Below, in pieces: positions 11,908 to 23,335 of a stretch of DNA of 64,000 nucleotides. This stretch comes from Forficula auricularia. Its lineage: Eukaryota; Arthropoda; Insecta; Dermaptera; Forficulidae. Within the stretch, counting starts at the first letter, position 1; the number at the start of each line of letters is the position of its first letter. Position numbers and translations under genes: made by a program. Below the pieces are notes generated by a model that ran no database searches, was not told the DNA's origin, and worked only from the letters and a program-made list of their open reading frames with translations. The stretch covers positions 1-64,000 of the forward strand of contig JALMQS010000847.1 of the NCBI GenBank assembly GCA_024734495.1. The letters run 5' to 3'.

Positions 11908-13084
11908 ATATTAGGTTGTTATTTAATTCTTTAAAGATAATTGAGTAAGCTAAGCCAGTTTATTAAAGAAATCATTTCTGTTCAGATCAGACAAATTTAA
12001 ATTTAAAAATATTACATTTTTATATTATGTATGTATTTTGAAAACTTATCTTTTATTTAAATGAAATTATCATCTGCCTTATGGTAATATGAATATTAGG
12101 AAACAAATCTAAATTTCTTAATTCTCTGATTCATCACCTCTCTTTGTATAAGTTGATAAAAATACCCGAGAAATTTCTTTCGTGTTGAAGATTCTGCCGT
12201 GGTGAGCCCGATTGATCATGGTTTTCTGCCCATGCGTCATTGATTTTGCTCTGAGCTTCCAGAAGAGGAGGCATAAAATCAATACCACCTCGTGACGCGT
12301 ACGAATCCCCCAAGATGGACGCAAATAGCTAACTAAAAACACCAGGGGTGCCAACTCAATTCACGTTAGGGATTTTTTAGTTGAATTTTACCTGGCTTGA
12401 TTTTATTCGAAAAAGATCTCTCCTAATGACTTTTCTAAAAGATTCAATTCATCGATACAATTTACTTCTAGTCAAATTAAGTATAAAATAGCATTTAAAT
12501 CTTAGACCATAAAACCTAAGTGGGAGATAAATTTAACTTAATTTATCGAACGGAGAATTTACCACTGCTCGAAGCCCTTAAAATTTAGTAAATTGGATAT
12601 TAGATTGTATCTAACTTTCTGAGATTTGGCTCGTGATCCCGGCTTCTTTCCTTCTACTCTGTTCTTTTCATGATGGAGGGGCCAGCCCATACAAGCTTTT
12701 AGGGGATGGACCTTCTGGTGTATCTCCCTCTCACATCAGTATCATTAAAAAAAAGGCTATAGACTCGCCCTGGTGGCGATTTGGTGAGGCCAACATCACC
12801 TAGAGAACGTGACGTCATCTGTAGGTAGGAACACCTAGAAATAGCATGGGCACTAAAGGAATTATTATACATTGAGATAAATTTATCGTAGTTTAGATTA
12901 TTTATTTTGGATTCCAATAATCGCAAATTAATATTATATTAATATACCAAAATATACATTTAGCAAAACAAAAGATGAATCCATGTAGTCAGTGCAAAAA
13001 ATACAAATTGTGTCCACTATCTCGAACCAATACATCAATAATCCAAAAAATTTCTCAATTTATCTTATTATATTAAACGAGCAA
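11908..13084. other. Unassigned stretch inside the fold-back element
   Basis: Short ORFs on the minus strand at 12118-12354 and 12699-12926 show no recognisable domain. No repeat ends seen. Confidence 0.3.
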
Positions 13085-13410
13085 TTTATATAGACTTGTC
13101 TATAGTACTCTTAGTTATTTACGATCTTATATATTGAGAGTTCTTAAAAATGGCTTAATCCAAAAGTTCCCGAATCATATTTATTTATTCCTTTTTTTGT
13201 ATTTTTACTTACTAATTTAATAGTTCCTCAGTGAGAATAATTTGTATTTGACTAAAACTCTTATGAACTTGTCTTTGACATGCTTGAACTAGAAGATATA
13301 CCAGGCATGGACTACATTCTATCAGCACCCTTTTTGTAAAATCATTCATTTTAATTCCCTCTTGAAACTATGCATTAATTTTATTTCATTTCGAGAATCA
13401 ATAGGTAGGT
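13085..13410 (+). repeat. Dispersed duplicate, copy 1 (other copy ~32335-32635)
   Basis: Shares ATCTTATATATTGAGAGTTC, CTTGTCTTTGACATGCTTGA and surrounding sequence in the same order with 32335-32635, at moderate divergence. Function unknown. Confidence 0.6.
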
Positions 13411-13433
13411 ATACTTTTTCAAATCAAAATAAA

Positions 13434-15893
13434 CTGCAACGGATCGTTGCTAAACTTTATCCAAATTCATTTGAAATATTAATATGTTTGTTCCTTTATT
13501 ATTAATCAGATATCACTTGCAATTTGTAGTTCATATTGACATTAATTCAAAAATAATAATAAATTTAATAGTCGAGGAATAACCATTCCACATTGGATTT
13601 TTGACATTTCGGTTATTATTGGTAACCATTGCTGAAGACATGGAGGAATCGACATAAAATCAAAAATAACGATCGATTCTTATCTAATACTAGAGGAATA
13701 ACCTTATTACATTCCATTTTCGATGTTTTGACCATTAATGGCAACCTCTATTGAAAACGTGGAAGAATCGACTTAAAATCAAAAAGACTAAATTCTTTTA
13801 TGGCAAACAACTCAAACTTGAGTTGTTTACCAAAAAAGAATTTAGTCTTTTTGATTTTAAGTCGATTCTTCCACGTTTTCAATAGAGGTTGCCATTAATG
13901 GTCAAAACATCGAAAATGGAATGTAATAAGGTTATTCCTCTAGTATTAGATAAGAATCGATCGTTATTTTTGATTTTATGTCGATTCCTCCATGTCTTCA
14001 GCAATGGTTACCAATAATAATCGAAACGTCAAAAACCTAATGTAGAATTGTTATTCCTCAAGTATTAGATGAGAATCGATGGCTATTTTTGATTTTAAGT
14101 CGATTCCTCCATGTCTTCAGCAATGGTTACCAATAAAAACCGAAATGTCAAAAATCCAATATAGAATGATTATTCCTCAAGTACTAGATGAGAATCAATC
14201 GCTATTTTTGGTTTAAAGTCGATTTCTCTATGTCTTCAGCAATGGTTACTAATAAAAACCGAAACGTCAAAAATCCAATATAGAATGATTATTCCTCAAG
14301 TACTAGATGAGAATCAATCGCTATTTTTGGTTTAAAGTCGATTTCTCTATGTCTTCAGCAATGGTTACTAATAAAAACCGAAACGTCAAAAATCCAATAT
14401 AGAATGATTATTCCTCAAATACTAGATGAGAATCAATCGCTATTTTTGGTTTAAAGTCGATTTCTCTATGTTTTCAGCAATGGTTACTAATAAAAACCGA
14501 AACGTCAAAAATCCAATATAGAATGATTATTCCTCAAATACTAGATGAGAATCAATCGCTATTTTTGGTTTAAAGTCGATTTCTCTATGTCTTCAGCAAT
14601 GGTTACTAATAAAAACCGAAACGTCAAAAATCCAATATAGAATGATTATTCCTCAAGTACTAGATGAGAATCAATCGCTATTTTTGGTTTAAAGTCGATT
14701 TCTCTATGTCTTCAGCAATGGTTACTAATAAAAACCGAAACGTCAAAAATCCAATATAGAATGATTATTCCTCAAATACTAGATGAGAATCAATCGCTAT
14801 TTTTGGTTTAAAGTCGATTTCTCTATGTCTTCAGCAATGGTTACTAATAAAAACCGAAACGTCAAAAATCCAATATAGAATGATTATTCCTCAAATACTA
14901 GATGAGAATCAATCGCTATTTTTGGTTTAAAGTCGATTTCTCTATGTCTTCAGCAATGGTTACTAATAAAAACCGAAACGTCAAAAATCCAATATAGAAT
15001 GATTATTCCTCAAGTATTTGATGAGAATCAATCGCTATTTTTGGTTTAAAGTCGATTTCTCTATGTCTTCAGCAATGGTTACTAATAAAAACTGAAACGT
15101 CAAAAATCCAATATAGAATGATTATTCCTCAAATACTAGATGAGAATCAATCGCTATTTTTGGTTTAAAGTCGATTTCTCTATGTCTTCAGCAATGGTTA
15201 CTAATAAAAACCGAAACGTCAAAAATCCAATATAGAATGATTATTCCTCAAGTACTAGATGAGAATCAATCGCTATTTTTGGTTTAAAGTCGATTTCTCT
15301 ATGTCTTCAGCAATGGTTACTAATAAAAACCGAAACGTCAAAAATCCAATATAGAATGATTATTCCTCAAATACTAGATGAGAATCAATCGCTATTTTTG
15401 GTTTAAAGTCGATTTCTCTATGTTTTCAGCAATGGTTACTAATAAAAACCGAAACGTCAAAAATCCAATATAGAATGATTATTCCTCAAATACTAGATGA
15501 GAATCAATCGCTATTTTTGGTTTAAAGTCGATTTCTCTATGTCTTCAGCAATGGTTACTAATAAAAACCGAAACGTCAAAAATCCAATATAGAATGATTA
15601 TTCCTCAAGTACTAGATGAGAATCAATCGCTATTTTTGGTTTAAAATCGATTTCTCTGTCTTCAGCAAAGGTAACGGATAAGAAAACAACGCAGTTGCTA
15701 TGGTTACTCATAAAAATTCCTCCCAAATTTTTAGCATTTCACAGAGAGAAGCCTATCCATTCTTACTTAAGCAAGCCTAAATGAGCTATATTAAAACTTT
15801 CAAATGAATAAATTTTAAAGAATTTAAAAAATTAAAAAAGTACAATCTTACTCTAGAGTAAAGTACTTTAAAATATAATTTTACTAAAAACTT
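13434..15893 (-). repeat. Right arm of fold-back element
   Basis: Mirror of 1-1190. Inner flank at 13434-13540, then two or three satellite-type units up to a palindrome centre near 13815 (around AAACTTGAGTT), then units in the opposite orientation to ~15660 and the outer flank to 15893. The array is much longer than in the left arm. Confidence 0.8.
14140..15660 (+). repeat. 119-bp tandem satellite array (~13 units)
   Basis: CGAAACGTC recurs with a 119-bp period (14261, 14380, 14499, 14618, 14737, 14856, 14975, 15094, 15213, 15332, 15451, 15570). Units are nearly identical. They vary mainly at CTCAAGTACTAG versus CTCAAATACTAG and at GTCTTCAGC versus GTTTTCAGC. Low divergence points to recent expansion or homogenisation. 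Confidence 0.9.
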
Positions 15894-16540
15894 TATTTAA
15901 CCTTTTTGTGGTCCCCAAGGTACTTAATTAGGATATTAAATTTCATCAAAATTGGTTAAGTCATTTTCAAAATATTTAGAAAAAACTAAAAAGTACTGAA
16001 ATAAAGTACTAATGTTTGTGGGCCGATATGTACCAAAAACTAATCAGCGCTTCATTTTGTTAAACTAATGGTAGGTTTTCAATTTCATTTCAATCGGTGT
16101 AACGGTGTGGAAAAAATCGTGGGCCAAAAAAACGATAACATACATACATACATCCATACATACATACATACATACATACATCCATCCGCACGCACTAAAT
16201 GAAAAAATCGCACTTTTTAGCCTCTCGACGAGACCCCTTGTAATTTTTGGCAAAACCGTCACGTGCTAAAATTCAACCTAATTGAATACTACAATTTGTG
16301 ACTTTAATTGAGTCAATGGGTTCCGTAGTCTTTACCTGAGGACCCTTTGAAGCCACGCTTGCCCCGAGAGCGATTACAATACTTTACCCATGCTTTGCAT
16401 TGGATAAAGTAAAAATGTTTTTTATAGAATTATTTGAAATAACGGACATAAATTATAATTTCTCATATATTATACTAAATACCCGCTTTAATCAAATCAT
16501 TTCATATATCGAAATTCCACTCCACTTCATATATATATTT
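15894..16540. other. Outer flank of fold-back arm with ACAT microsatellite
   Basis: To about 15975 the sequence still matches the fold-back relative at 56.05-56.17 kb. A (CATA)n microsatellite occupies ~16138-16190. No gene seen. Confidence 0.5.
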
Positions 16541-16544
16541 TTAC

Positions 16545-17060
16545 TTTACCATACAGGGTATGGTCAAGTATTGTAATGGTGCATGAAAAAAGTGGTTTTT
16601 TTCCTTCTTTTTTTTCAAAATATCTCAAAAACGGCTTAAACAATTTTGATTAAAAAAATTGAGCGAAACCATGGCATTTCGCTCTACAAAAAAGCTCTTA
16701 TAAGTCACCATCGAAAAAATTATATTTTTCGAGATAATAATTGTTTTGTCAAAATGTCTGTTAGTTCATCTGGTTGTCCGTTAGTCTGTGCGTTACCAAA
16801 TTTTTGTGGACAAGTTGGCTCAAAAACTAGTGGGAATATCGAAACCAAATTTCACACGTAGTTTTGGTCCATTGAGATTAAGAGCTGATTAGATTTTGGT
16901 GCATATTGACCCTAAATTAAGGGGGTGGAGGGAAGGGGTTAAAAATTAAAAATCTAGGCTATTTGAGCAAACTCAACCAAATTTTGTATACATAATCAGT
17001 GGGCACACAGTAATCTAAAAATAAGAAAAAACTAGCCCCCCTCCTACATGATTATAAATA
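16545..17060 (+). repeat. Interspersed repeat family A, copy 3 (longest)
   Basis: Starts TTTACCATACAGGGTATGG and matches copies at 1885 and (inverted) 5690-6215. The small ORF at 16646-16861 is not preserved in the other copies. Confidence 0.6.
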
Positions 17061-17610
17061 ATTTTATTATATATTAAATATAAGTGAGAGCCCAGGTTGT
17101 ATGGTAAAGTCAAGTGGATGGCCACATCAGAACACGTCAGCTTATTTTTTATTTATTTTATTTAGAAATAAATTATTTTCTGAATTTAATCATTTTCTTT
17201 CCAAATACTATTTTTACGCGTAAAATAAAAGCCTATATGATTTTATATAATAGTTGGTAATAATATTTGATGAAATAGTATTTTTTTTCTTTAAAGTTAA
17301 ACTTGTTAAGAATTTCATAATCATTTTCAATATCGAAAAGAAAATGTTTTCCAGAATATCCAATTATTCTTTTAGATGTGTTTTTTAGTTTAAATTATAT
17401 AATAATTTTTGGGTGAATTTTAAGCTCTCCTACACACACACACACTAGTTTTTAAGGAATTTGGTGTTGGTACTTATTGAAACACTTTTTTAAAATTATT
17501 GGATAAAAAATACTTGGTAGGTTTCACATTAAGATATAAAAAATAAAACGAATTTATTTTTGGAGAATCTTTAATCTCGATATATATATTTGGGGTGACT
17601 AACCCATCTT

Positions 17611-18338
17611 CGTCTAACCACCCCACTAACACTAAATTTGCCGCTTTTTATTCGATGATCTACAGACTTATTTCGATACCAATGGACACTTCAGATTTTA
17701 ACAATGAACTAAATATCATTTATAATATAGCTGTGAATAATGGCTACAACACACTGATAATTAATAAAATTTACAAAAAAATTAATCGAAAAATAAGTAT
17801 CTCTCACACACACTCACTAAATTCCGGAACTGATAAAATATTTAAAAGACTCCCCTTCATTTCGAACCACGTTACAAACCCTATAGCTTCAACTCTTAGA
17901 ACATCTGGTATAACTCCTGCTTTATATAATAAAAACACTTTAGGTTCACAGCTAATTAATAATAAATTAGACAAAATTGACAAATTAGATAAATCAGGTG
18001 TATATAAATTGACTTATGATAATTGCGACGCAATCTACATTGGTCAAACTGGACGCTCTTTTAGAACTCGCTACTCGGAACATGAAAGAGCCTTTAATAG
18101 TCTTAGCAGATCAGATGATATTAATATGGAATCTACTTCTACCTTCGCCAATCATCTACATTTGAATAAACACACCTCTTCTATTAGCCACCTAGTTCCG
18201 TTACATTTCGAAAGAAAGGGCTTAGGTTTAGATTTTTTAGAGTCAACGGAAATAAAATTAGCTCTCTCAAATAAAACGAATATACTAAATAATCAATTAG
18301 AAGTTAAGAAAAGTAAAATCATTGATTACATTCTTTAA
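17611..18338 (+). pseudogene. Penelope-like C-terminal half: linker and GIY-YIG endonuclease
   Basis: Reads SNHPTNTKFAAFYSMIYRL, then HVTNPIASTLRTSGITP and LINNKLDKIDKLDKSGVY, and the endonuclease GVYKLTYDNC...AIYIGQTGRSFRTRYSEH. The typical C-terminal segment RKGLGLDFLESTEIKLAL holds the likely catalytic Glu. The RT domain is absent, so this is a 5'-truncated copy joined straight to the upstream arm. The frame is intact to its stop at 18338. It belongs to a different PLE lineage from 7144-8361 and is close to the fragment at 23108-23332. Confidence 0.88.
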
Positions 18339-18364
18339 ATATTTGCAAATTTGTTTTGTGTGTG

Positions 18365-18905
18365 AATCCTCATTTCTCAGAAGGCCAAAATTAAACAAAA
18401 TAGACTTCCTACCTTTCTCCCTTCACTAATTTTAAATATTTACCCTTTTGTTATCTTAAAAATAAATTTTACCATTGACTTGTATTCAAATTCAAAATCC
18501 TCATTTCTCAGAAGGCCATTCAAAATTAAACAAAATAGACTTCCTACCTTTCTCCCTTCACTAATTTTAAATATTTACCTTTTTGTTATCTTAAAAATAA
18601 ATTTTACCATTGACTTGTATTCAAATTCAAAATCCTCATTTCTCAGAAGGCCATTCAAAATTAAACAAAATAGACTTCCTACCTTTCTCCCTTCACTAAT
18701 TTTAAATATTTACCCTTTTGTTATCTTAAAAATAAATTTTACCATTGACTTGTATTCAAATTCAAAATCCTCATTTCTCAGAAGGCCATTCAAAATTAAA
18801 CAAAATAGACTTCCTACCTTTCTCCCTCCACTAATTTTAAATATTTACCCTTTTGTTATCTTAAAAATAAATTTTACCATTGACTTGTATTCAATTTCGA
18901 CTTAT
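18365..18905 (+). repeat. 135-bp tandem repeat (4 copies) in PLE 3' region
   Basis: TTAAACAAAATAGACTTCC recurs at 18391, 18526, 18661 and 18796, an exact 135-bp period. Because 135 is a multiple of three, a repetitive ORF (45-aa unit) runs through it. This is a by-product of the period rather than evidence of a protein. Confidence 0.9.
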
Positions 18906-19361
18906 CCAGGTCAGTTACTTTCTGTTTCTCCTGAAGATAGGTTAGTCACCCGAAATATATATATCGAGATTAAAGATTTTCCAAAAATAAATTCGTTATT
19001 TTATATCTTAATGTGAAACCTACCAAGTATTTTTTATACAATAATCACACACACACTTCCTTAACTTATCAAATTATTTATTTAATTTATTGAAATTTCA
19101 ACTTACAAATGATTTAGTAAAAAAATAAAATAAATTCACTTTGCTTAGGGACTTATTCGAAACTCATTATAATCAAATAACGAAATGCTTAACTCGTAAT
19201 TAAAAATTTTCGATTATAATTAAATTAAATAAATATAATTTATTTTAACGCCCACAGAGCGTCTATAATTTCAAATTTGAATTAAAATTATTTTGAGAGT
19301 ATTGTACACCTAAGTAGATGTGTATTTATTTGTTTATTAATTGAATTTCATTTATTTCTAG

Positions 19362-19442
19362 TAAAGTGTCGACTCCAGTGCTGGATTTGTTTCTCCCATC
19401 AAAGCCAGCTCCGTGGAAGAACATCTTAATTCGACCCACGAG
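19362..19442 (+). pseudogene. Exon-like module, copy 1
   Basis: Bounded by TTTATTTCTAG and GTATGT, which look like a splice acceptor and donor. The 81 nt read KVSTPVLDLFLPSK...ILIRPTR without a stop. Two more copies at 20131 and 35630 keep both borders but carry a frameshift or a stop. The source protein is not recognised. Confidence 0.5.
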
Positions 19443-19730
19443 GTATGTGTGGATATTTAACATACTAAATGATATTTCCATTTAGGTTTCTATATATAAG
19501 ATGAATTCAAACAAATTATGAATTAAAATAATATTAATAAATTAATAATAATAAAAATAATAAAACAACCTAAGTAAAATGAAAAAAATTATTGTAAGTC
19601 TTTTTCCTGTAACCACTTAACACACACTGTTTCTTAAAAATCAGCAGCATTAGTTTTTCATATTCATTTGTTAAATTATCTCAAAATGGCGATTTTACCT
19701 ACTTTTTAGGCGTTGATTCAGAACAGCAAT

Positions 19731-19980
19731 GCAGTCAAAGCTCCTTCCTAATTCACGGTTACGTTATTCGCGTTTTCAGTATTTGCGGATTAAAATATTG
19801 CGACCACTTCGCTTGTATTTGCGACTGAAAATTTCTTTATTCGCGGATTCAAAACTAACTAAACGTGTTCTGGCGTTTAAAAGCGAAAGTATTATTTTCT
19901 GACGTTCTTTAATTGTTGTTTCTGAAAATAATTTTGACTTTAAGGCTGTCATAGTTTTAGACAATGCCCTCTCGTGAATT
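19731..19980 (+). pseudogene. pogo/Tigger-like transposon fragment, copy 1
   Basis: Starts CAGTCAAAGCTCCTTCCTAA, then ATTCACGGTT.CGTTATTCGC, resembling pogo/Tigger terminal repeats. About 200 bp later the plus strand reads VIVLDNALS, like the second catalytic Asp (LDNAP) of pogo-type DDE transposases. The short distance implies an internally deleted copy. No matching right end found. Confidence 0.4.
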
Positions 19981-20130
19981 TAAAAACCTGGGAATTTTAA
20001 AACTTGAAGAAAAATTTTAAATAACGTTTAAATTGAAGAAGTTTGCCTACTCACAAAAAGTGTATTACACATGAACCAAAAATTCGGAAATAACTTCCTT
20101 GTTTATTAATTGGGTTCCATTTATTTCTAG

Positions 20131-20210
20131 TAAAGTGTCGACTCCAGTGTTGGATTTGTTTCTCCCAACAAAGCAGCTGCTAGGAAGCACATCTTGATTC
20201 GACCCACAAG
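20131..20210 (+). pseudogene. Exon-like module, copy 2 (frameshifted)
   Basis: 80 nt with the same splice-like borders as copy 1. One base lost after LPTK shifts the frame into a stop. It lies in a partial tandem repeat of 19.3-20.0 kb. Confidence 0.5.
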
Positions 20211-20505
20211 GTATATGTGAATATTTAACATACGAAATGAGATTTCCATTAAGTTTTTCTCTAAGATGAAATCAAACAAATTTTGAATAAATATAATATT
20301 AATATTAGTAAAAAGAATAAAGTAAAATAAAGTAAAATAAATCTAATTCTTGTAAGGCTTTTCCTGAGGCCACTTAAGACACTGTTTCTTAAAATTGCAT
20401 TACAGAGATTCCAGCAGCGTTAGTTTTTCAGATTCATTTGATAATATATCTCCAAAAGGCGATTTCGCCTACTTTTTGAGGCGTTAATTCAGAACAGCAA
20501 TACAG

Positions 20506-20800
20506 TCAAATCTCCTTTCTTATCCACAGTTCCGTTATTCGCGTTTTTAATCCGTAAACACTTAATATTTACGGATTAAAAAATTGCGACCACTTCGCTT
20601 GTATTCGCAGCTGACAATTTATTTATTCGCGGAACCAAAACTAACTAAATGTTTTTTGGCGTTCAAACAATAAAGCGTGGTTCAAAGGTTTTTCTGTGAC
20701 TGTTTTCTGAATTGTTTTGTTCCTGAAATTGAAATTTGTTTAAAAAAATAATTTAGTCTTTAAGGCTGTTCATGTTTTAGACAATGCTTCCAGGTCACCC
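20506..20800 (+). pseudogene. pogo/Tigger-like transposon fragment, copy 2
   Basis: Starts CAGTCAAATCTCCTTTCT and ends in a frame reading FKAVHVLDNASRSP, again like the LDNAPxxP motif of pogo-type transposases. Same arrangement behind the exon-like module as copies 1 and 3. Confidence 0.45.
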
Positions 20801-20924
20801 TCGCGAGTGTGCACTATACTTCCAAATAAAGGTGATATTTTGCCTCCTAACACGACAGCTTTATTCCAAATTATTGCCGAAGGAATAATCCATGCCTTTA
20901 AGCTATATTACCTACATTAGACCA

Positions 20925-21042
20925 GGGTTTCTTAAACTGTGGGTCTCGAAACTGAATTTTGGTGTAGCGAAACAATTACTTTTCAGTCAAAATGGGGTCG
21001 CCAAATTGCAATCAAAAAAGTTTAAGAACCCCTGCATTATAC
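20925..21042. mobile_element. Short hAT-type MITE (102 bp) with 8-bp TSD
   Basis: The element 20933..21034 has ends CAGGGTTTCTTAAACTG and, inverted, CAGGGGTTCTTAAACTT. Flanks CATTAGAC and CATTATAC match at seven of eight positions. Typical non-autonomous hAT ends. Confidence 0.75.
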
Positions 21043-21186
21043 AAACCTTTAAAATTACAAATGAATTGAAATAAAATTCCAAATACAAAGGACGAAGGAT
21101 ACCTAATGGCATCTGTCACAATAGATCTTCCGATGACGTGAGAGTAATTGGCCAAGTCAAAGTGACCAGCCAAGTTATATTTTGAA

Positions 21187-21320
21187 GGAGCCAATAAAAG
21201 AGTATGTCTTCTGCTGGAATTATAAATTTTATTTATAACGAGACTATAGTTTCAAGTGCTTTGCCCTCTTAGCTTCAGTCTATTACAATTGATTCACAGG
21301 AATTAATGTATGATTAATGC
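21187..21320 (+). repeat. Partial copy of the 'ACAATAAAAGAG' hairpin family
   Basis: Left arm only: GGAGCCAATAAAAGAG...CTTCTGCTGGAATTAT, then GAGACTATAGTTTCAAG. Better-preserved relatives are at 30768, 34621, 58070 and 59130. Confidence 0.6.
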
Positions 21321-21606
21321 AAGTCATATTTGCCAAGAATAAATAAGTCCCAGAAATAGTAGTTTCAATTATAATGCATTCTTTCCATTGTAAATAACAA
21401 TCTAGATTTAAGGATTCTAAATTTTTCCTTAAAGTTGGATATTACGCATTATGTAATAAGGAAAAATATCTAAATTCGTGACCAGTCTATATTGCCCTTT
21501 AAATTTTTTGGAAAATTTATTCTTTCATTACTTATTTCTAGGATTGTTTTTGGAGTTTGTTTCTTTGTGAAATTTCAATATTTAAATATTCCATTTTGTA
21601 TAATAG

Positions 21607-21690
21607 ATGAAATAATTTTCTCTTTGGAAGAGACGGACTGGTAGAAATTTTAATTTAGCAGTGATGGAAGGAAGGCAGCAAAATGGCTGA
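21607..21690 (-). repeat. Partial copy of the 53.9-kb hairpin family tail
   Basis: GACTGGTAGAAATTTTAATTT followed by TGGAAGGAAGGCAGC matches, inverted, the tail and outer arm of the element at 53885-54303. Confidence 0.5.
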
Positions 21691-22009
21691 TAGCGAGGGG
21701 TGATCCGCAATTGGAAGTAGGTGTACACCTCTTTGGAAGTAGGTATTTGGAAATATTTAAAAGTGCTTGGAAATATTTGGAAATACTTGGGAATCTTTGG
21801 AAGTAATTGGAAATATTTGAGCGCATGGAAATATTTGGAAGTACTTGAAAATATTTGGAATTACTTGGAAATATTTGGAAGTACTTGGAAATATTTGGAA
21901 TTACTTGGGAATATTTGAAATTACTTGGAAGTACTGCGAAATATTTGGAAGCACAAGTGGAAGTAGGTGTACAGCATATTAGGTCGCGGTTCACCCCTCT
22001 GCTGATAGT
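21686..22009. mobile_element. 8-bp-TSD MITE family B, copy 1, with internal minisatellite
   Basis: The element 21694..22001 has ends CGAGGGGTGATCCGCAAT and, inverted, AGAGGGGTGAACCGCGACC. Both flanks are GCTGATAG. The interior (~21735-21955) is an expanded TGGAAATATTTGGAAGTACT minisatellite, unlike the two other copies, which are ~150 bp. Confidence 0.8.
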
Positions 22010-22650
22010 AGGTATCTAATATTATTGGAGAAGTTATCAATCGTAGACGAACTGCAATTATTGCTTTTTGGTTAATTTTTGCAAACGTTTTGAACAATCC
22101 AGCTAGGCTGTCATCTGACTGTTTTTGTTCATGTCACTCACGTGGATAAAATCCAACCGAGAAGCAAGCCCATATCCTATCCTTGAAATAAGTAGTACCC
22201 AAAATCCCAAAAGCCCATTGTGGATGAAAAAAGTTTACCAAAAGAAAGTTGTTGTTGGTAAAACTAGGTCTAAATTAAGACGTATTTCGGGATTTATCCA
22301 CTGAATTAAACAATTCCGTCAAGTCCGTAGATTCATAGAGATAACCATATTGGCGAATTTACGCACTACCTCCTTAGCTGCCGGTGACTAAAGCTCAATT
22401 TCCAGTGAATTATCTGCTAAATTTACAGATAGCGTAGCGAGTCTTAAAAGAAAATTATATATCTATTTTTCTTTTCTTTTTTCTAACCAAAATTTTACTT
22501 CTATTCTAGGAAATCGATTTTTGCAATAAATATAATAGTATTTTCAAATAGTATGTTCAGCTAAGGAATTTTTCTCAGAGGTCGGGACTCCCCCCCCCCC
22601 CTATCAATTCCTTAAGCCTAATTAAAATCAGACAAGGCATCACTCGATAT
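22010..22650. other. Unassigned stretch
   Basis: No gene recognised. Contains a C-run at ~22588-22600. Confidence 0.3.
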
Positions 22651-22779
22651 TTTTATTTTTATTTTATTTAAGGTCGTTCTTATGCTACTAATTCACTACT
22701 ACATCAACGACCACTTTCGATACAATTATTATTACATTTTGAATATCCAATTTATGACTTTATTTTAAACAAAACAAAA

Positions 22780-23335
22780 CAAACTAATTTACTTATATAA
22801 ACTTATATAATAGGTCATTTGTTTCACATTAAAATTAAAAAAACAAAAGATGTACATTTTTTCAATATATATATTTCGAGCTGTAAGCTCATCTTCAGTA
22901 AAGTACAGAATTATAACTAATACAAAATTCGAATGCAAAGTAAATATACGCTTAATGAACAACAGAGAAATTGTTTTCATTGTTTAAATTATTTTAAGGG
23001 ATAATCTCTTTTTTGAGATAGACTATTGTTTAGTGAAAATTTGGGTAGGGTAGGCTCTATTGACCTATGGATAAATAAAGGAAAATTAGAAGTACATTGG
23101 TTATTATCTATAGGCTAGGAATATATTTTTTGGACTTAGTTATTAAAAGGTCTATTATAATATTTTTCTTTAAATCGAGTTGAATATTGATAACATTTTC
23201 ATCATTCGCCAGGGCATATTTTATTTCAGTGGATTCGAGAAGATCCAATCTTAATCCTTTTCTTTCGGAATGAATTGGGCTTGGATAAGTGTGCGATGGT
23301 GAGTGATCTAAGGAATATAGATGATTAGCAAGGGA
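22780..23335 (-). mobile_element. Penelope-like element, 3' end only
   Basis: The coding fragment at 23108-23332 is followed on the minus strand by a terminal region containing CTGAAGATGAGC...GCTCGAAATATATA (22873-22898), the hammerhead-like core seen in other PLE ends here. No opposite inverted arm was found, so the copy is 5' truncated without the palindromic arrangement. Confidence 0.65.
23108..23332 (-). pseudogene. Penelope-like GIY-YIG C-terminal tail
   Basis: The minus strand reads ANHLYSLDHSPSHTYP, then SERKGLRLDLLESTEIKYAL and NVINIQLDLKKNI, and stops at 23108. It aligns with the C-terminal part of the 17611-18338 protein (FANHLH...ERKGLGLDFLESTEIKLAL...NNQLEVKKSKII). The RT and the start of the endonuclease are missing. 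Confidence 0.8.

Larger units (their letters stand above)
1..15893. mobile_element. Giant fold-back (long-TIR) element, left end outside window
   Basis: The first ~1.19 kb is the reverse complement of ~13434..15893, with the same unique outer flank, the same 119-bp satellite and the same inner flank. The two arms enclose about 12.2 kb. A degraded relative at 54.7-56.2 kb suggests the family sequence continues past 15893 to about 15975, so the true outer ends are unknown and the left one lies outside the window. The architecture matches Foldback-type elements (long inverted arms with internal tandem repeats). I see no transposase that obviously belongs to it; the coding fragments inside are other, nested elements. 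Confidence 0.75.
17446..19045 (+). mobile_element. Penelope-like element inserted in a CA microsatellite
   Basis: Inverted arms (~17495-17612 and ~18931-19045) enclose a GIY-YIG gene fragment and a 135-bp tandem repeat. A ~49-nt tail (TAGTTTTTAAGGAATTTGG...) lies outside the upstream arm only. Both flanks are (CA)n, acting as target duplication; the empty duplicate is near 35153-35176. The right arm carries CTGAAGATAGG...CACCCGAAAT (18931-18955), a hammerhead-like core. Confidence 0.85.
17205..20050 (+). repeat. Segmental duplicate, copy 1 (other copy 32640-36310)
   Basis: From TTTTTACGCGTAAAATAAAAG onward it tracks 32650-32676 and 34925-36310 in order. It contains a PLE insertion (17446-19045) that copy 2 lacks, while copy 2 contains insertions that this copy lacks. 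This gives natural empty sites for both. Confidence 0.75.

Noticed and set aside
14140..15660. Regularly spaced repeat that could suggest a CRISPR array
   Set aside because: The whole 119-bp unit is repeated with no variable spacers, in a eukaryotic transposon arm.
14140..15660. Hammerhead ribozyme in the 119-bp satellite because of its CCGAAACGTC
   Set aside because: The unit's CTGAAGA lies on the opposite strand from GAAAC, so the core cannot form within a unit.
18480..19016. 178-codon repetitive ORF as a protein
   Set aside because: It only reflects a 135-bp (3x45) tandem repeat in the PLE 3' region and runs on into the inverted arm.
21650..21994. Low-complexity ORFs on both strands
   Set aside because: Produced by the TGGAAATATT minisatellite inside a MITE.
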